Shown here one piece after another: positions 56,407 to 64,000 of a DNA stretch of 64,000 nt. The position numbers and the translations under genes are program-made. Location: assembly GCF_030546695.1 (NCBI RefSeq), contig NZ_JAUOTP010000012.1, forward strand, positions 113,871-177,870, in the 5' to 3' direction. The stretch's first letter is position 1. The number at the start of each line of letters is the position of its first letter. This stretch comes from Sphingomonas natans. Its GTDB lineage: Bacteria > Pseudomonadota > Alphaproteobacteria > Sphingomonadales > Sphingomonadaceae. The notes beneath the pieces were generated by a model that worked only from the letters and a program-made list of their open reading frames with translations, was not told the DNA's origin and made no database searches.

Positions 56407-56621
56407 GAGAACCACCTACTGATACCAAAGCACTGTCAGGTAGAACTCGATTGCTCCGTTATTGATCCAATTACCGCCGTTTTTGATGGTTAAAGGCAAG
56501 ATAACCTGATCTATGTAAAATGTTATATATTGACCAATACTGGTTTTGCTTGGGTTTTAGCGCAGTCGATACGTAGTCATTTCCAAATCCGCGCATTGTA
56601 AAAGCAAGCTCGTTCAGCTGG
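56407..56621. other. AT-rich intergenic patch
   Basis: This 215-base stretch is much lower in GC than the rest of the window, with runs such as gttatatattgaccaatact and ttttagcgcagtcgat. It holds no reading frame of credible length. On the minus strand tgtcaatatataacattttacat-like sequence may form a promoter for the 56173 gene. It could also be a fragment of horizontally acquired DNA. Confidence 0.5.
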
Positions 56622-56810
56622 TTAGCTCCGCGGCGGCGCCCTGAAGCCGAGGGCCATCTTGCCCTTCGTCCGGCTCGTCAGGTGAAACAGGCGGCAGCGA
56701 TCGCAGCGATAGGGCCTGAGCACGATCGTCGCGCCCAAGGCAGCCGCGATCGCCTCCCGTTCGGTCGGATAGCGCGTCTTGCGGCGGCAGACGCTCAGCT
56801 TGGTGCGCAT
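56622..56810 (-). CDS. Small Cys-rich protein (62 aa), possible zinc knuckle
   Basis: MRTKLSVCRRKTRYPTEREA then IAAALGATIVLRPYRCDRCR and LFHLTSRTKGKMALGFRAPP. The Cys8 and the CDRC pair with the following His could bind zinc, and the basic character suggests nucleic-acid binding. GGAAGAG is eight bases upstream of the ATG. It lies near the AT-rich patch. Function unknown. Confidence 0.6.
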   Translation of the reverse strand: MRTKLSVCRRKTRYPTEREAIAAALGATIVLRPYRCDRCRLFHLTSRTKGKMALGFRAPPRS

Positions 56811-56932
56811 CGTCTCTTCCCGGTCTGCTGCCGTCGGCCAGGTCCGCGGACATTATCCGTCAGCGGCGCGGTCCTGTCGCGCGCGCCTATCCGGCAGCGA
56901 TCGAGCAGGCAGGCGGCGCGCGCCGCCCGCGC

Positions 56933-57661
56933 TTACTTCTGCTTGTCGGACGTGCCCGACGTCGCCGGGGCGGCGTCGCCCGCGACATTGCCCTTGGGCT
57001 GCTTGGCGGCCTGCGCCTCGGTCTGGACCGGCTCGTTGGCGGCCTTCTGCGCGCCTTCCTGCTCGGCACCCTTCGGGGCGCCTTCCTGGGCTGCGGCGGC
57101 GGGCGCCGTGTCGGACGCGCCGGCGGCGGGTGCGGCCGGCAGAGGCTGCGGCTTGTCGTTCTGCTGGTTCAGATAGGCGATCACGTTGGCGCGATCTTCG
57201 GGCTTGGAGAGGCCCGCGAAGGTCATCTTGGTGCCCGGCGCATAGGCCTTCGGGCTGGTCAGCCACTTGTTGAGCTCTTCGAAGTTCCAGCTGCCGCCCT
57301 TGGATTTCAGCGCGTCAGAGAACGCGAAGCCGCCGGCACCCTGGCCGATCGCCTCGCCGACGGCGTTCCACAGATTCGGACCGAGCGCGTTCGCGCCGCC
57401 CTTGTCCGCATTGTGGCAGGCAGTGCACTTCTTGAAGACGTCGGCGCCCTTCTGCGGATCGCCGGCGGCCATATAGAAAGCGAAGGGCTTTTCGGCAGCA
57501 GCGGCGCCCGCCCCGGCCTCGGCTTCCACGCCGGTGACCTCATAGCCCATCTTCTCGGGGCGCTCGGCCATGAAATGTTCGCCGGTCACGATCGTGAGGC
57601 CCAGCGCAGCGATGCCGGCTGCCAGCACCCAGCCCGCAATCGTATTCCCTCGATCGTTCAT
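56933..57661 (-). CDS. Membrane-anchored c-type cytochrome
   Basis: 242 residues from 57661. One N-terminal helix (GWVLAAGIAALGLTIVTG) anchors the protein; the heme site is KKCTACHNADKGG and the distal Met ligand is in PGTKMTFAGL. A long Ala/Pro/Glu/Gln-rich tail (about 80 residues) follows the heme domain, unusually extended for this family. It resembles CycM-type electron carriers of alphaproteobacteria that pass electrons to cytochrome oxidase. It is divergent from pheA with about 100 bases between the starts. Confidence 0.9.
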   Translation of the reverse strand: MNDRGNTIAGWVLAAGIAALGLTIVTGEHFMAERPEKMGYEVTGVEAEAGAGAAAAEKPFAFYMAAGDPQKGADVFKKCTACHNADKGGANALGPNLWNAVGEAIGQGAGGFAFSDALKSKGGSWNFEELNKWLTSPKAYAPGTKMTFAGLSKPEDRANVIAYLNQQNDKPQPLPAAPAAGASDTAPAAAAQEGAPKGAEQEGAQKAANEPVQTEAQAAKQPKGNVAGDAAPATSGTSDKQK

Positions 57662-57760
57662 GCCGCCCCCGAACACAGGATTAGAGGCCGCTTTAGTCAG
57701 CGATACGAGCGCCCGCAAGGTTGCGGCGCACCGCAGACGAACCTAAGCCGCGCGACCACA

Positions 57761-58651
57761 ATGGAAAGCTATCCCGCACCCGCCCGCGCGCTCGTTGCCG
57801 AGCTCACTTCGGCCGCCGCCGCCGCCCCCGAACGCGCGGTCGCCTTCCAGGGCGCGCCGGGGTGCAATTCGCATATCGCCGCGGTCACGGTCGCGCCCGA
57901 TTGCCTGCCGCTGCCCTGCTTCCATTTCGAGGATGCGCTGGATGCGGTGCGCGACGGGCGCGCGGGTCAGGCGCTGATCCCGATCGAGAACAGCCTGCAC
58001 GGGCGCGTCGCCGACATCCATTTCCTGCTGCCCGAATCCGGTCTCTCGATCGTCGGAGAGCATTTCATGCCGATCCGCTATTGCCTGATGGGCCTTGGCG
58101 GCCAGGTGACCGAAGCGATGAGTCATCCGCAGGCGCTCGGCCAGTGCCGCCTCTGGCTGCGCGAGCGGGGCATCAAGCCGGTCGCTTATCCCGATACGGC
58201 GGGCGCCGCGGCGGCGGTGGCCGAACTGGGCCGCGACGATATCGGCGCGATCGCGCCGCGTCTGGCGGCCGATCTCTACGGGCTGGAGATCCTCGCCGAG
58301 GGGCTCGAGGATTCGGACGATAATACGACGCGCTTCGTGAAGCTCTCGCGCGAAAGCGCGGCGGCGCCGGCAGGCGTGGCGACGATGACGACCTTCATCT
58401 TCGAGGTGAAGAACGTGCCGGCCGCGCTCTACAAGGCGCTGGGCGGCTTCGCGACCAACGGCGTCAACATGACCAAGCTCGAAAGCTACCAGCGCGGCGC
58501 GAGCTTCGCGGCGACCGAATTCTATTGCGACGTCGAGGGCCGGCCCGAGGATGCCAATCTCGGCCGCGCGCTGGAGGAGCTGGAATTCCACACCAAGTGG
58601 ATGCGCGTGCTGGGCACCTATCCGCAGCAGCGGACGCGGACGATCCTATAG
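57761..58651 (+). CDS. pheA: Prephenate dehydratase
   Basis: 296 residues, monofunctional. RAVAFQGAPGCNSHIAAV, LIPIENSLHGRVADIHFLL and DNTTRFVKLSRE belong to the PDT domain; the ACT regulatory domain follows (VKNVPAALYKALGGFATNGV, KLESYQRGASFAATEFYCDV). It converts prephenate to phenylpyruvate in phenylalanine synthesis and is inhibited by phenylalanine through the ACT domain. The normal TRF catalytic Thr is kept (TTRFV). A palindromic repeat lies after its stop. Confidence 0.97.
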   Translation: MESYPAPARALVAELTSAAAAAPERAVAFQGAPGCNSHIAAVTVAPDCLPLPCFHFEDALDAVRDGRAGQALIPIENSLHGRVADIHFLLPESGLSIVGEHFMPIRYCLMGLGGQVTEAMSHPQALGQCRLWLRERGIKPVAYPDTAGAAAAVAELGRDDIGAIAPRLAADLYGLEILAEGLEDSDDNTTRFVKLSRESAAAPAGVATMTTFIFEVKNVPAALYKALGGFATNGVNMTKLESYQRGASFAATEFYCDVEGRPEDANLGRALEELEFHTKWMRVLGTYPQQRTRTIL

Positions 58652-58666
58652 AAGCTGACTCCAAAC

Positions 58667-58749
58667 CCGTTCGTGCTGAGCTTGTCGAAGCACCGTCTTT
58701 CTTTCGGCTCTCAGAAAGAACGGCCGTTCGACAGGCTCAGGGCGAACGG
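58667..58749. repeat. Palindromic intergenic repeat element, copy 4
   Basis: Inverted arms cccgttcgtgctgagcttgtc and gacaggctcagggcgaacggt with inner arms caccgtctttctt and aagaacggccg. It lies between the pheA stop and the nudC stop and belongs to the same family as those at 5303, 10270 and 22580. Confidence 0.8.
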
Positions 58750-58759
58750 TGCCGCAGGC

Positions 58760-59641
58760 CTAGGCTCCCTCCGCCCAGGCGCGGAGCAATGTATGCGCGA
58801 TCGCATAGGACGGCGGGGCCAGGAACGGCGCGCCATCCTCTCCCGCCAACGCCGCGAGGACGTCGGCGCGGGTCACCCACTTGGCGTCCTCCAGCTCGTT
58901 CGTGTCGAGCGTGATCGTCGGATCGTCCACCTCGGCGATGCAGGCGATCATCAGCTGTGACGGGAAGGGCCAGGGCTGGCTCGCGACATAGCGAATGCGG
59001 CCCGCGCGGACGCCCGCCTCCTCGAACAATTCACGCGCGACCGCGCCCTCGATCGCTTCGCCGACCTCGAGGAAACCGGCGAGCGCCGAGAAGCGGCCGG
59101 GCGGGAAGATCGGCTGGCGGCCGACCAGCACCTGCGCGATGTCGCCCCGGCGATATTCGGCGAGCATGATCACGACCGGATCGGTGCGCGGATAATGTTC
59201 GGTGCCGCAGGCCGGGCAGTGCCGCGCCCACCCCGCGCGCATCGGGGTGCTGGGATTGCCGCAGAAGGCGCAGAAACGGTGCCGGGCATGCCAGTCGAGC
59301 AGGCTGCGCGCGACGCCGTAGGTCGCGGCATCGCTTGGCGGCAGGCTATCGATCAGCGCCATCACAGCGGGCGTGCGCCGGGCGGGCTGGATGTCGCCGG
59401 GCAGGCGGGTGAAGCGGGGCCGACCGTCGATCCGGCCGAGCAGGACCAGCTCGTCGGCGGGTATCGCAGCGTCGAGCGCGGTCCAGGCGAGACTCGCGTC
59501 GTCCGTCGCCGGCTCGTAATCCGGCATCGCGAGATAGAGGGCGTCCCCTTCGGCGACGAGCCGGGGCACGATCGCCGGATCGAGCCGCTCCGCCTCGACG
59601 CGATCGAGCACCGATCCGGTAAAGCCCGGGGTGAAGGCCAT
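58760..59641 (-). CDS. nudC: NADH pyrophosphatase NudC
   Basis: 293 residues. The zinc ribbon is CAFC ... CPAC (in HRFCAFCGNPS and ARHCPACGTEHYP). The Nudix box GFLEVGEAIEGAVARELFEEAG has the REXXEEXG residues. The N-terminal beta domain is present. NudC hydrolyses NADH and removes NAD caps from RNA. The ATG at 59641 overlaps the mutY stop (TGATG), so it is translated coupled to mutY. Both act against oxidised or damaged nucleotides and nucleic acids. Confidence 0.94.
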   Translation of the reverse strand: MAFTPGFTGSVLDRVEAERLDPAIVPRLVAEGDALYLAMPDYEPATDDASLAWTALDAAIPADELVLLGRIDGRPRFTRLPGDIQPARRTPAVMALIDSLPPSDAATYGVARSLLDWHARHRFCAFCGNPSTPMRAGWARHCPACGTEHYPRTDPVVIMLAEYRRGDIAQVLVGRQPIFPPGRFSALAGFLEVGEAIEGAVARELFEEAGVRAGRIRYVASQPWPFPSQLMIACIAEVDDPTITLDTNELEDAKWVTRADVLAALAGEDGAPFLAPPSYAIAHTLLRAWAEGA

Positions 59642-60738
59642 CAAAGTCTCTCCATCTGCGATCGGGCGAGCGCGGCGGCGCGCGCAAACAAAGTGGGCAG
59701 GCCGGCTTCGTCGATGCGATCGACCGGCCACCATTCGCCTTCGGCCGAGCGACCGGGCGCATGCGCGCCGACGACGGAATAATCGAGCGCGAAGTGCGTG
59801 AAGACATGGCGACCCCCGCCGAGCGGGCGCCAGTCGGCGGCGGCGGGGGCTTCGGCGAGGCCGGAATCGTCGCCGGCCCATGGCCCCGACGGCAGAGCGC
59901 GCATCCCGCCGAGCATCCCTTTGGGCGCGCGGCGATGGAGCAGGACATGATCGTCCGCCTCCAGCCAGAAGATCGTGCCGCGCCGGACGGGCTTGTCGCG
60001 CTTGGCCACCTTGCGCGGATAATCCTCCTGCGCGCAGGCGGCGCGCGCCGCGCAATCGGCGGAGAGCGGGCACAGCGCGCAGGCGGGGGCGCGGGGCGTG
60101 CAGATCGTCGAGCCGAGATCCATCATCGCCTGCGCGAAATCGCCGGCGCGCGCGTCGGGCGTGATCGTGTCGGTCAGGCGGCGCAGTTCGGGGCGTGCGG
60201 CGGGGAGCGGCCGTTCGACCGCGAACAGGCGGGCGACGACGCGCTCGACATTGGCGTCCACCACCACCGCGCGCTGCCCGAAGGCGATCGCGGCGACGGC
60301 GGCGGCGGTATAGGCGCCGAGACCGGGCAGCGATCGGAGCGCCTCCTCCGTATCGGGAAAGCGCCCGTCATGATCGGCGGCGACGGCGCGGGCGCAGGCG
60401 ATGAGATTGCGGGCGCGGGCATAATAGCCCAGCCCCGCCCAGGCGGCCATGACATCGGCATCGTCGGCCGCCGCCATCGCCTCGACCGTCGGCCAGCGCT
60501 CGAGGAAGCGCGCATAATATGGCTTCACCGCCGCGACCGTGGTCTGCTGGAGCATGACCTCGGACAGCCAGACCGCATAGGGATCGGGGTGCGGCCCGCT
60601 TGGCCCGGCGCGCCACGGCAGGGTCCGGCGATGCACGTCATACCAGGCGAGCAGTCGCGCTGCGGGGCTTGGTACGGCCGGCGGCTGTGGAATATTCGTC
60701 TGTGCGACGGACGCTGGTGACACGCTATCGACGAGCAT
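59641..60738 (-). CDS. mutY: Adenine DNA glycosylase MutY
   Basis: 365 residues. The helix-hairpin-helix (LPGLGAYTAAAVAAIAFG) with catalytic Asp in VVDANVERV, the 4Fe-4S cluster Cys set in CTPRAPACALCPLSADC, and the C-terminal Nudix-like domain (LEADDHVLLHRRAPKGMLGG) are all present. MutY removes adenine opposite 8-oxoguanine. The start MLVDSVSPASVAQ is supported by the divergent neighbour. It is co-transcribed with nudC. Confidence 0.96.
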   Translation of the reverse strand: MLVDSVSPASVAQTNIPQPPAVPSPAARLLAWYDVHRRTLPWRAGPSGPHPDPYAVWLSEVMLQQTTVAAVKPYYARFLERWPTVEAMAAADDADVMAAWAGLGYYARARNLIACARAVAADHDGRFPDTEEALRSLPGLGAYTAAAVAAIAFGQRAVVVDANVERVVARLFAVERPLPAARPELRRLTDTITPDARAGDFAQAMMDLGSTICTPRAPACALCPLSADCAARAACAQEDYPRKVAKRDKPVRRGTIFWLEADDHVLLHRRAPKGMLGGMRALPSGPWAGDDSGLAEAPAAADWRPLGGGRHVFTHFALDYSVVGAHAPGRSAEGEWWPVDRIDEAGLPTLFARAAALARSQMERL

Positions 60739-60764
60739 GGCGGGCCTATGGCATGGCGGCGGGG

Positions 60765-61304
60765 ATGACGGAACGAAAGACTCGCAAAACGGCCGATGCT
60801 CCCCGCGCGAACGGCGTCCGTTCGGTCGCGGACATGGTGCCGCAGGTGGGGGCGATGGCGTTCAAGCGCTTCGGCTTCGTCCAGTCCTCGATCGTCTCGC
60901 GCTGGGCCGAGATCGTCGGCAGCCGCTATGCCGAGGTCTCCACCCCCGAATCGATCAAGTTCCCGCACGGCAAGAAGCAGGACGGCACGCTCAACCTGCT
61001 CGTCCAGGGCAGCCACGCGACGATGATGCAGCATGTCGCGCCCGCGATCATGGAGCGGGTCAACCGCTTCTTCGGCTATCCCGCGGTCGCGCGGCTCGCG
61101 ATCAAGCAGGGGCCGGCGGTCATTCCGGTCGTGCGCCGCGCGCCGCCGTCGCTGAAGCCGATGCCGATCGAGATGGGCGAGAGCCTGCGCGCGATCGGCG
61201 ATCCGGAGCTGCGCGAGTGCCTGACGGCGCTGGCCGGCGCGGTCGTCGCCTCGACCGGAATTCCGAAACTGTCGGCCGGGCGGCCGCGGGGGAGCAACGA
61301 TTGA
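60765..61304 (+). CDS. DUF721 (DciA-like) protein
   Basis: 179 residues. The DUF721 core is AEIVGSRYAEVSTPESIKF, then TLNLLVQGSHATMMQHVAPA and RVNRFFGYPAVARLAIKQ. In many bacteria DUF721 proteins (DciA) load the replicative helicase DnaB. The N-terminal extension is basic (TERKTRKTADAPRANG). ATG 60765 is chosen; 60753 is an alternative. Only 26 bases separate its start from the divergent mutY start. The stop overlaps the TTG start of the next gene (ATTGA). Confidence 0.85.
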   Translation: MTERKTRKTADAPRANGVRSVADMVPQVGAMAFKRFGFVQSSIVSRWAEIVGSRYAEVSTPESIKFPHGKKQDGTLNLLVQGSHATMMQHVAPAIMERVNRFFGYPAVARLAIKQGPAVIPVVRRAPPSLKPMPIEMGESLRAIGDPELRECLTALAGAVVASTGIPKLSAGRPRGSND

Positions 61305-62005
61305 AACAGCTTGTCCGGCGGCTGCTGCCGCTCCTGATCCTCGCCTTCGCCTGCCCCGCATTCGCACCCGCTAGCGCCGCGACGCCTGTGGCCGCCAAGG
61401 ACTGGACGAAGGTCGCCACGCGCACGCCGGCGGGCACGTTCGTCCAGGGCAATCCCGACGCGAAGGTGAAGCTCGTCGAATATCTGTCCTTCACCTGCCC
61501 GCATTGCGCGGCGTTCGAGAAGGAAGGCGCGGCGCCGCTGGCCGAGCGCTACATCCGCACGGGGCTCGTCAGCTACGAGGTCCGGATCGCGCTGCGCGAT
61601 CCGTTCGATCTCGTCGCCGCGGTGCTCGCGCGCTGCTCGGGGCCGCAGGCCTTCTTCGCGGTGAAGCCGGCCTTGTTCGCGGCGCAGCCCGATTGGCTGG
61701 GCAAGGGCGAGAAGTGGGGCGCGACCTCGCCCAAGCTCGATCAGATGTCCGAAGCGGACGCTGGCAAGGCGATCGCCGCGGGTTCGGGGCTCGACGCCTT
61801 CTTCCTCAAGCACGGCCTGCCGCGCGCGCGGATCGATGCGTGCATCGCCAATGTCGCGGATCAGCGCCTGCTCTCGAGCGCGGCGCAGGCGATCTGGACG
61901 CCCGATTTCCCCGGCACGCCCTTGTTCGTGATCAACGGCACGCGCGCCGAAGGCGTGCATGATTGGGCCGGGCTCGATGCCAAGCTCAAGGCCGCGCTCG
62001 GCTGA
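61301..62005 (+). CDS. DsbA-family periplasmic thiol oxidoreductase, paralog 1
   Basis: 234 residues from a TTG at 61301. A signal peptide (LLPLLILAFACPAFAPASA) leads to the thioredoxin fold with active site CPHC in LSFTCPHCAAFE and the cis-Pro segment in TPLFVINGTRAE. The long helical insertion lies between. It resembles the DsbA-like thiol proteins with fold KLVEYLSFTCPHC. It is co-transcribed with the DUF721 gene and the second paralog. Role: disulfide formation or reduction of exported proteins. Confidence 0.88.
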   Translation: MKQLVRRLLPLLILAFACPAFAPASAATPVAAKDWTKVATRTPAGTFVQGNPDAKVKLVEYLSFTCPHCAAFEKEGAAPLAERYIRTGLVSYEVRIALRDPFDLVAAVLARCSGPQAFFAVKPALFAAQPDWLGKGEKWGATSPKLDQMSEADAGKAIAAGSGLDAFFLKHGLPRARIDACIANVADQRLLSSAAQAIWTPDFPGTPLFVINGTRAEGVHDWAGLDAKLKAALG

Positions 62006-62054
62006 GGCCGACGCGCTTCGTTCACCACCGGAATCAAAGTCGAGGATGCTCAGA

Positions 62055-62816
62055 ATGACGTTTCGCCGGCCCGCCACCGCATTGCTCATCGCTCTCTCGC
62101 TGGCCGCCTGCTCCAAGAAGGGCGCCGACAGCAATACCGCGCCGCTGCCGACCGGCCCCGTCGCCGCCGTCGCGCCGCCCGCGGGCAAGGACTGGACCGA
62201 GGTCGCGAGCATGACGCCGGAGGGCGGCGTGCGGATGGGCAATCCCGATGCGGCGATCAAACTGGTCGAATATGCCTCGCTGACCTGCCCGCATTGCGCC
62301 GAGTTCACGAAGGAAGGCGCGGAGCCGATCCAGGCCAAGTTCGTCAAATCGGGCAAGGTCAGCTGGGAATATCGGCCGTTCGTGCTCAACAGCTATGACA
62401 TCCCCGCCTTTCTGCTGACGCGCTGCCGCGGCGCCGAGCCTTTCTTCAAGCTCGCCGAGCAGGCTTATGCCGCGCAGCCCGAATGGGTGGGCAAGGCGAT
62501 GGCGCTGACGCCGGCGCAGCAAACCGAATTGCAGGGCACCGACCAGAGCCAGCTCTTCAAGAAGATGGCGTCGTTCATGGGGCTCGACGCCTTCTTCCGC
62601 GCGCGCGGCATCTCCGCAGCCGATCAGGACAAGTGCCTGGGCGACGTGGCCGCGGCCGAGGCGCTCGCCAACGGCACGAGCAAGGCGACCAACGACAAGA
62701 ACGTCACCGGCACGCCGACCTTCTTCATCAACGACGAATTGTGGTCGGTGCCGGCCACGACCTCGCCCGTCGCGCCGCAGCTCGTCGCGCGGCTGAGCGC
62801 GCTCAGCGGCAGCTGA
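62055..62816 (+). CDS. DsbA-family thiol oxidoreductase lipoprotein, paralog 2
   Basis: 253 residues. The start ATG 62055 has GAGG nine bases upstream. A lipoprotein signal ([17 protein letters not shown], lipobox LAAC) anchors it. It shares with its neighbour the core [20 protein letters not shown] and the tail [12 protein letters not shown]. The two genes are clearly a tandem duplication, one soluble and one lipid-anchored. It may work with paralog 1 on envelope substrates. Confidence 0.88.
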   Translation: MTFRRPATALLIALSLAACSKKGADSNTAPLPTGPVAAVAPPAGKDWTEVASMTPEGGVRMGNPDAAIKLVEYASLTCPHCAEFTKEGAEPIQAKFVKSGKVSWEYRPFVLNSYDIPAFLLTRCRGAEPFFKLAEQAYAAQPEWVGKAMALTPAQQTELQGTDQSQLFKKMASFMGLDAFFRARGISAADQDKCLGDVAAAEALANGTSKATNDKNVTGTPTFFINDELWSVPATTSPVAPQLVARLSALSGS

Positions 62817-62838
62817 GGCGAAGCGGGGGGCGGCCGCG

Positions 62839-64000
62839 ATGAGGATCAGGAAGCTCCGTCTGGCGGGCTTCAAGAGCTTCGTCGAGCCGACCGAATTGCT
62901 GATCGAGCCCGGGCTGACCGGCATCGTCGGCCCCAATGGCTGCGGCAAATCCAATCTGCTGGAAGCCATTCGGTGGGTCATGGGCGAGGGCAGCGCCAAG
63001 TCGCTGCGCGGCGGCGGGATGGAGGACGTGATCTTCGCGGGCACCGCGACGCGGCCCTCGCGCGACTTCGCCGAGGTCAGCCTGCTCGTCGAGCTGCCCG
63101 ACGGCGAGCAGGAGGTGGTGCGCCGGATCGAGCGAGGCGCGGGCTCGGCCTATCGCCTCAACGGGCGCGACGTGCGCCAGCGCGACGTGTCCTTGCTGTT
63201 CGCCGATGCCGCGACCGGCGCGCATTCGCCGGCTCTGGTGAGCCAGGGGCGGATCGCGGCGGTGATCGCGGCCAAGCCCGTCGCGCGGCGCGAGATGCTG
63301 GAGGAGGCGGCGGGGATCGCCGGGCTCCACGTCCGCCGCCGCGAGGCCGAGATCCGCCTGCGCGCGACCGAGGCCAATCTCGAGAAGATCGACGAGATGC
63401 TCGGCGAGATGGAAGGCCGCGCCAACGCGCTGCGCCGCCAGGCGCGCGCGGCCGAGCGCTATCGGACCTTGTCGAGCGAGATCGGGCTGGCCGAAGCGCG
63501 TTCGCTCTACGCGCGCTGGCGCGAGGCGGCGGCAGGGGCCGAGCAGGCGCGCGCGAAGGCCGGACTGGCCGAGCAGGCGGTGGCGCAGGCAGGCGAGGCG
63601 CAGCGTGCTGCAGCCGCCTATGTCGGCGCGGCGACGAGCGCGCTGGCCGAGGCGCGCGCCGCGGGCGAGGCGGCGCGCGAGACGGCGGGCGCGACGCGGC
63701 ACCGGCTGGAGGCGATCCGCGCCGAGGACGAACGGGTCGAGCGGCGGCTCGAGGAATTGTCGCGCGCGGTGGCGATGCTGGCGCGCGACCGCGCGCGCGA
63801 GGATGCGCTCGCGATCGACGCGGCGGCGGCGCTGAAGGCGCTCGACGAGGAGGACAAGGCGCTCGGCGCGGCGATCGCGCGCGCGACGGCCGAGCAGGCG
63901 GGCAACGATGCCGCGCGCGCCGAAGTCGAGCGCAAGGTGCGCGATGCCGAGGTCGCCGTCGCGCAGGCGCTGGCGGCGGCGGCGGCCGAGGAGGCCGAGG
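62839..64000 (+). CDS. smc: Chromosome segregation ATPase SMC, 3' part beyond window
   Basis: 387 residues visible; the frame stays open to the last base. The start is [20 protein letters not shown], then Walker [21 protein letters not shown] and the SMC motif [14 protein letters not shown]. From residue about 165 a long coiled coil begins ([20 protein letters not shown]). The Ala- and Glu-rich coil is typical of alphaproteobacterial SMC. It organises and segregates chromosomes with ScpA/ScpB. It is 22 bases after the DsbA paralog 2 stop. Confidence 0.95.
   Translation, partial: MRIRKLRLAGFKSFVEPTELLIEPGLTGIVGPNGCGKSNLLEAIRWVMGEGSAKSLRGGGMEDVIFAGTATRPSRDFAEVSLLVELPDGEQEVVRRIERGAGSAYRLNGRDVRQRDVSLLFADAATGAHSPALVSQGRIAAVIAAKPVARREMLEEAAGIAGLHVRRREAEIRLRATEANLEKIDEMLGEMEGRANALRRQARAAERYRTLSSEIGLAEARSLYARWREAAAGAEQARAKAGLAEQAVAQAGEAQRAAAAYVGAATSALAEARAAGEAARETAGATRHRLEAIRAEDERVERRLEELSRAVAMLARDRAREDALAIDAAAALKALDEEDKALGAAIARATAEQAGNDAARAEVERKVRDAEVAVAQALAAAAAEEAE

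Noticed and set aside
56407..56621. Insertion sequence or integrase relic in the AT-rich patch.
   Set aside because: No terminal inverted repeats, target duplication or transposase fragment could be seen.

Overview
The window looks like a chromosomal segment of a high-GC alphaproteobacterium of the Sphingomonadaceae (Sphingomonas or a close relative). Several observations point there. There is a ppiD-trpE ... trpG-trpD ... trpC-moaC-moeA-lexA block next to tpiA-secG-pyrG. lexA carries a GTTC-N7-GTTC SOS box of the alphaproteobacterial type. The short (438-aa) prolyl-tRNA synthetase, a single LolC/E protein next to LolD, a PEPxxWA-CTERM protein and many inverted-repeat elements of the cgttcg...gagcctgtcgaag kind also fit. 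Nearly all DNA is coding. I see no tRNA, rRNA, CRISPR, prophage, transposase or integrase.

Layout, left to right. 1-5.2 kb: end of an M24 peptidase gene, a GAF/PAS hybrid histidine kinase, a small secreted protein and an APC amino-acid permease. 5.4-12.3 kb: a minus-strand RND multidrug-efflux operon (small unknown protein, membrane-fusion protein, AcrB-type pump, NodT-type outer-membrane factor). Its promoter is bracketed by two TACCNNNCGGTA operators, and its leader carries a six-codon reading frame with a consensus ribosome site. 13.2-24.6 kb: minus-strand block VOC protein, lexA, moeA, moaC, trpC, two small proteins, trpD, trpG, then DUF2235 and DUF983 proteins, trpE and ppiD. 24.7-28.3 kb: plus-strand tpiA, a secreted unknown, secG and pyrG. 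28.4-30.4 kb: a divergent SDR/ArsR pair sharing a palindromic operator, two small proteins and an unassigned structured-RNA candidate. 30.4-34.9 kb: proS, LolC/E, LolD, a VOC protein and a PEP-CTERM protein. 34.9-37.8 kb: a higBA toxin-antitoxin pair and uvrB. 37.9-42.8 kb: 2OG oxygenase, arylamine N-acetyltransferase, GST, class I fumarase, TrmO-like protein and a small secreted protein. 42.8-49.6 kb: two paralogous glycine-zipper proteins, a DUF1801 protein, divergent phaC and aminotransferase, a DUF2721 protein, a small stand-alone transcript candidate with an 18-aa frame, a lipoprotein and a CsbD protein. 49.6-56.1 kb: plsY, dprA, a TonB-domain protein, a CAP-domain protein, topA and an overlapping unknown. 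56.1-64 kb: two small unknown genes around an AT-rich patch, membrane-anchored cytochrome c, pheA, nudC-mutY, divergent DUF721 (DciA-like), two DsbA-like thiol oxidoreductases and the 5' part of smc.

Functional themes: tryptophan and phenylalanine synthesis (trpE/G/D/C, pheA); envelope biogenesis (SecG, PpiD, LolC/E-LolD, PlsY, two DsbA-like proteins, RND pump); DNA maintenance (LexA, UvrB, MutY, DprA, TopA, DUF721, SMC); central metabolism (TpiA, PyrG, fumarase, PhaC). The least explained signals are non-coding or very small. They are the 48.38-48.60 kb minus-strand transcript candidate with a full-length Shine-Dalgarno, the run of tetraloop hairpins at 30.03-30.16 kb, and the uORF/operator leader of the efflux operon.
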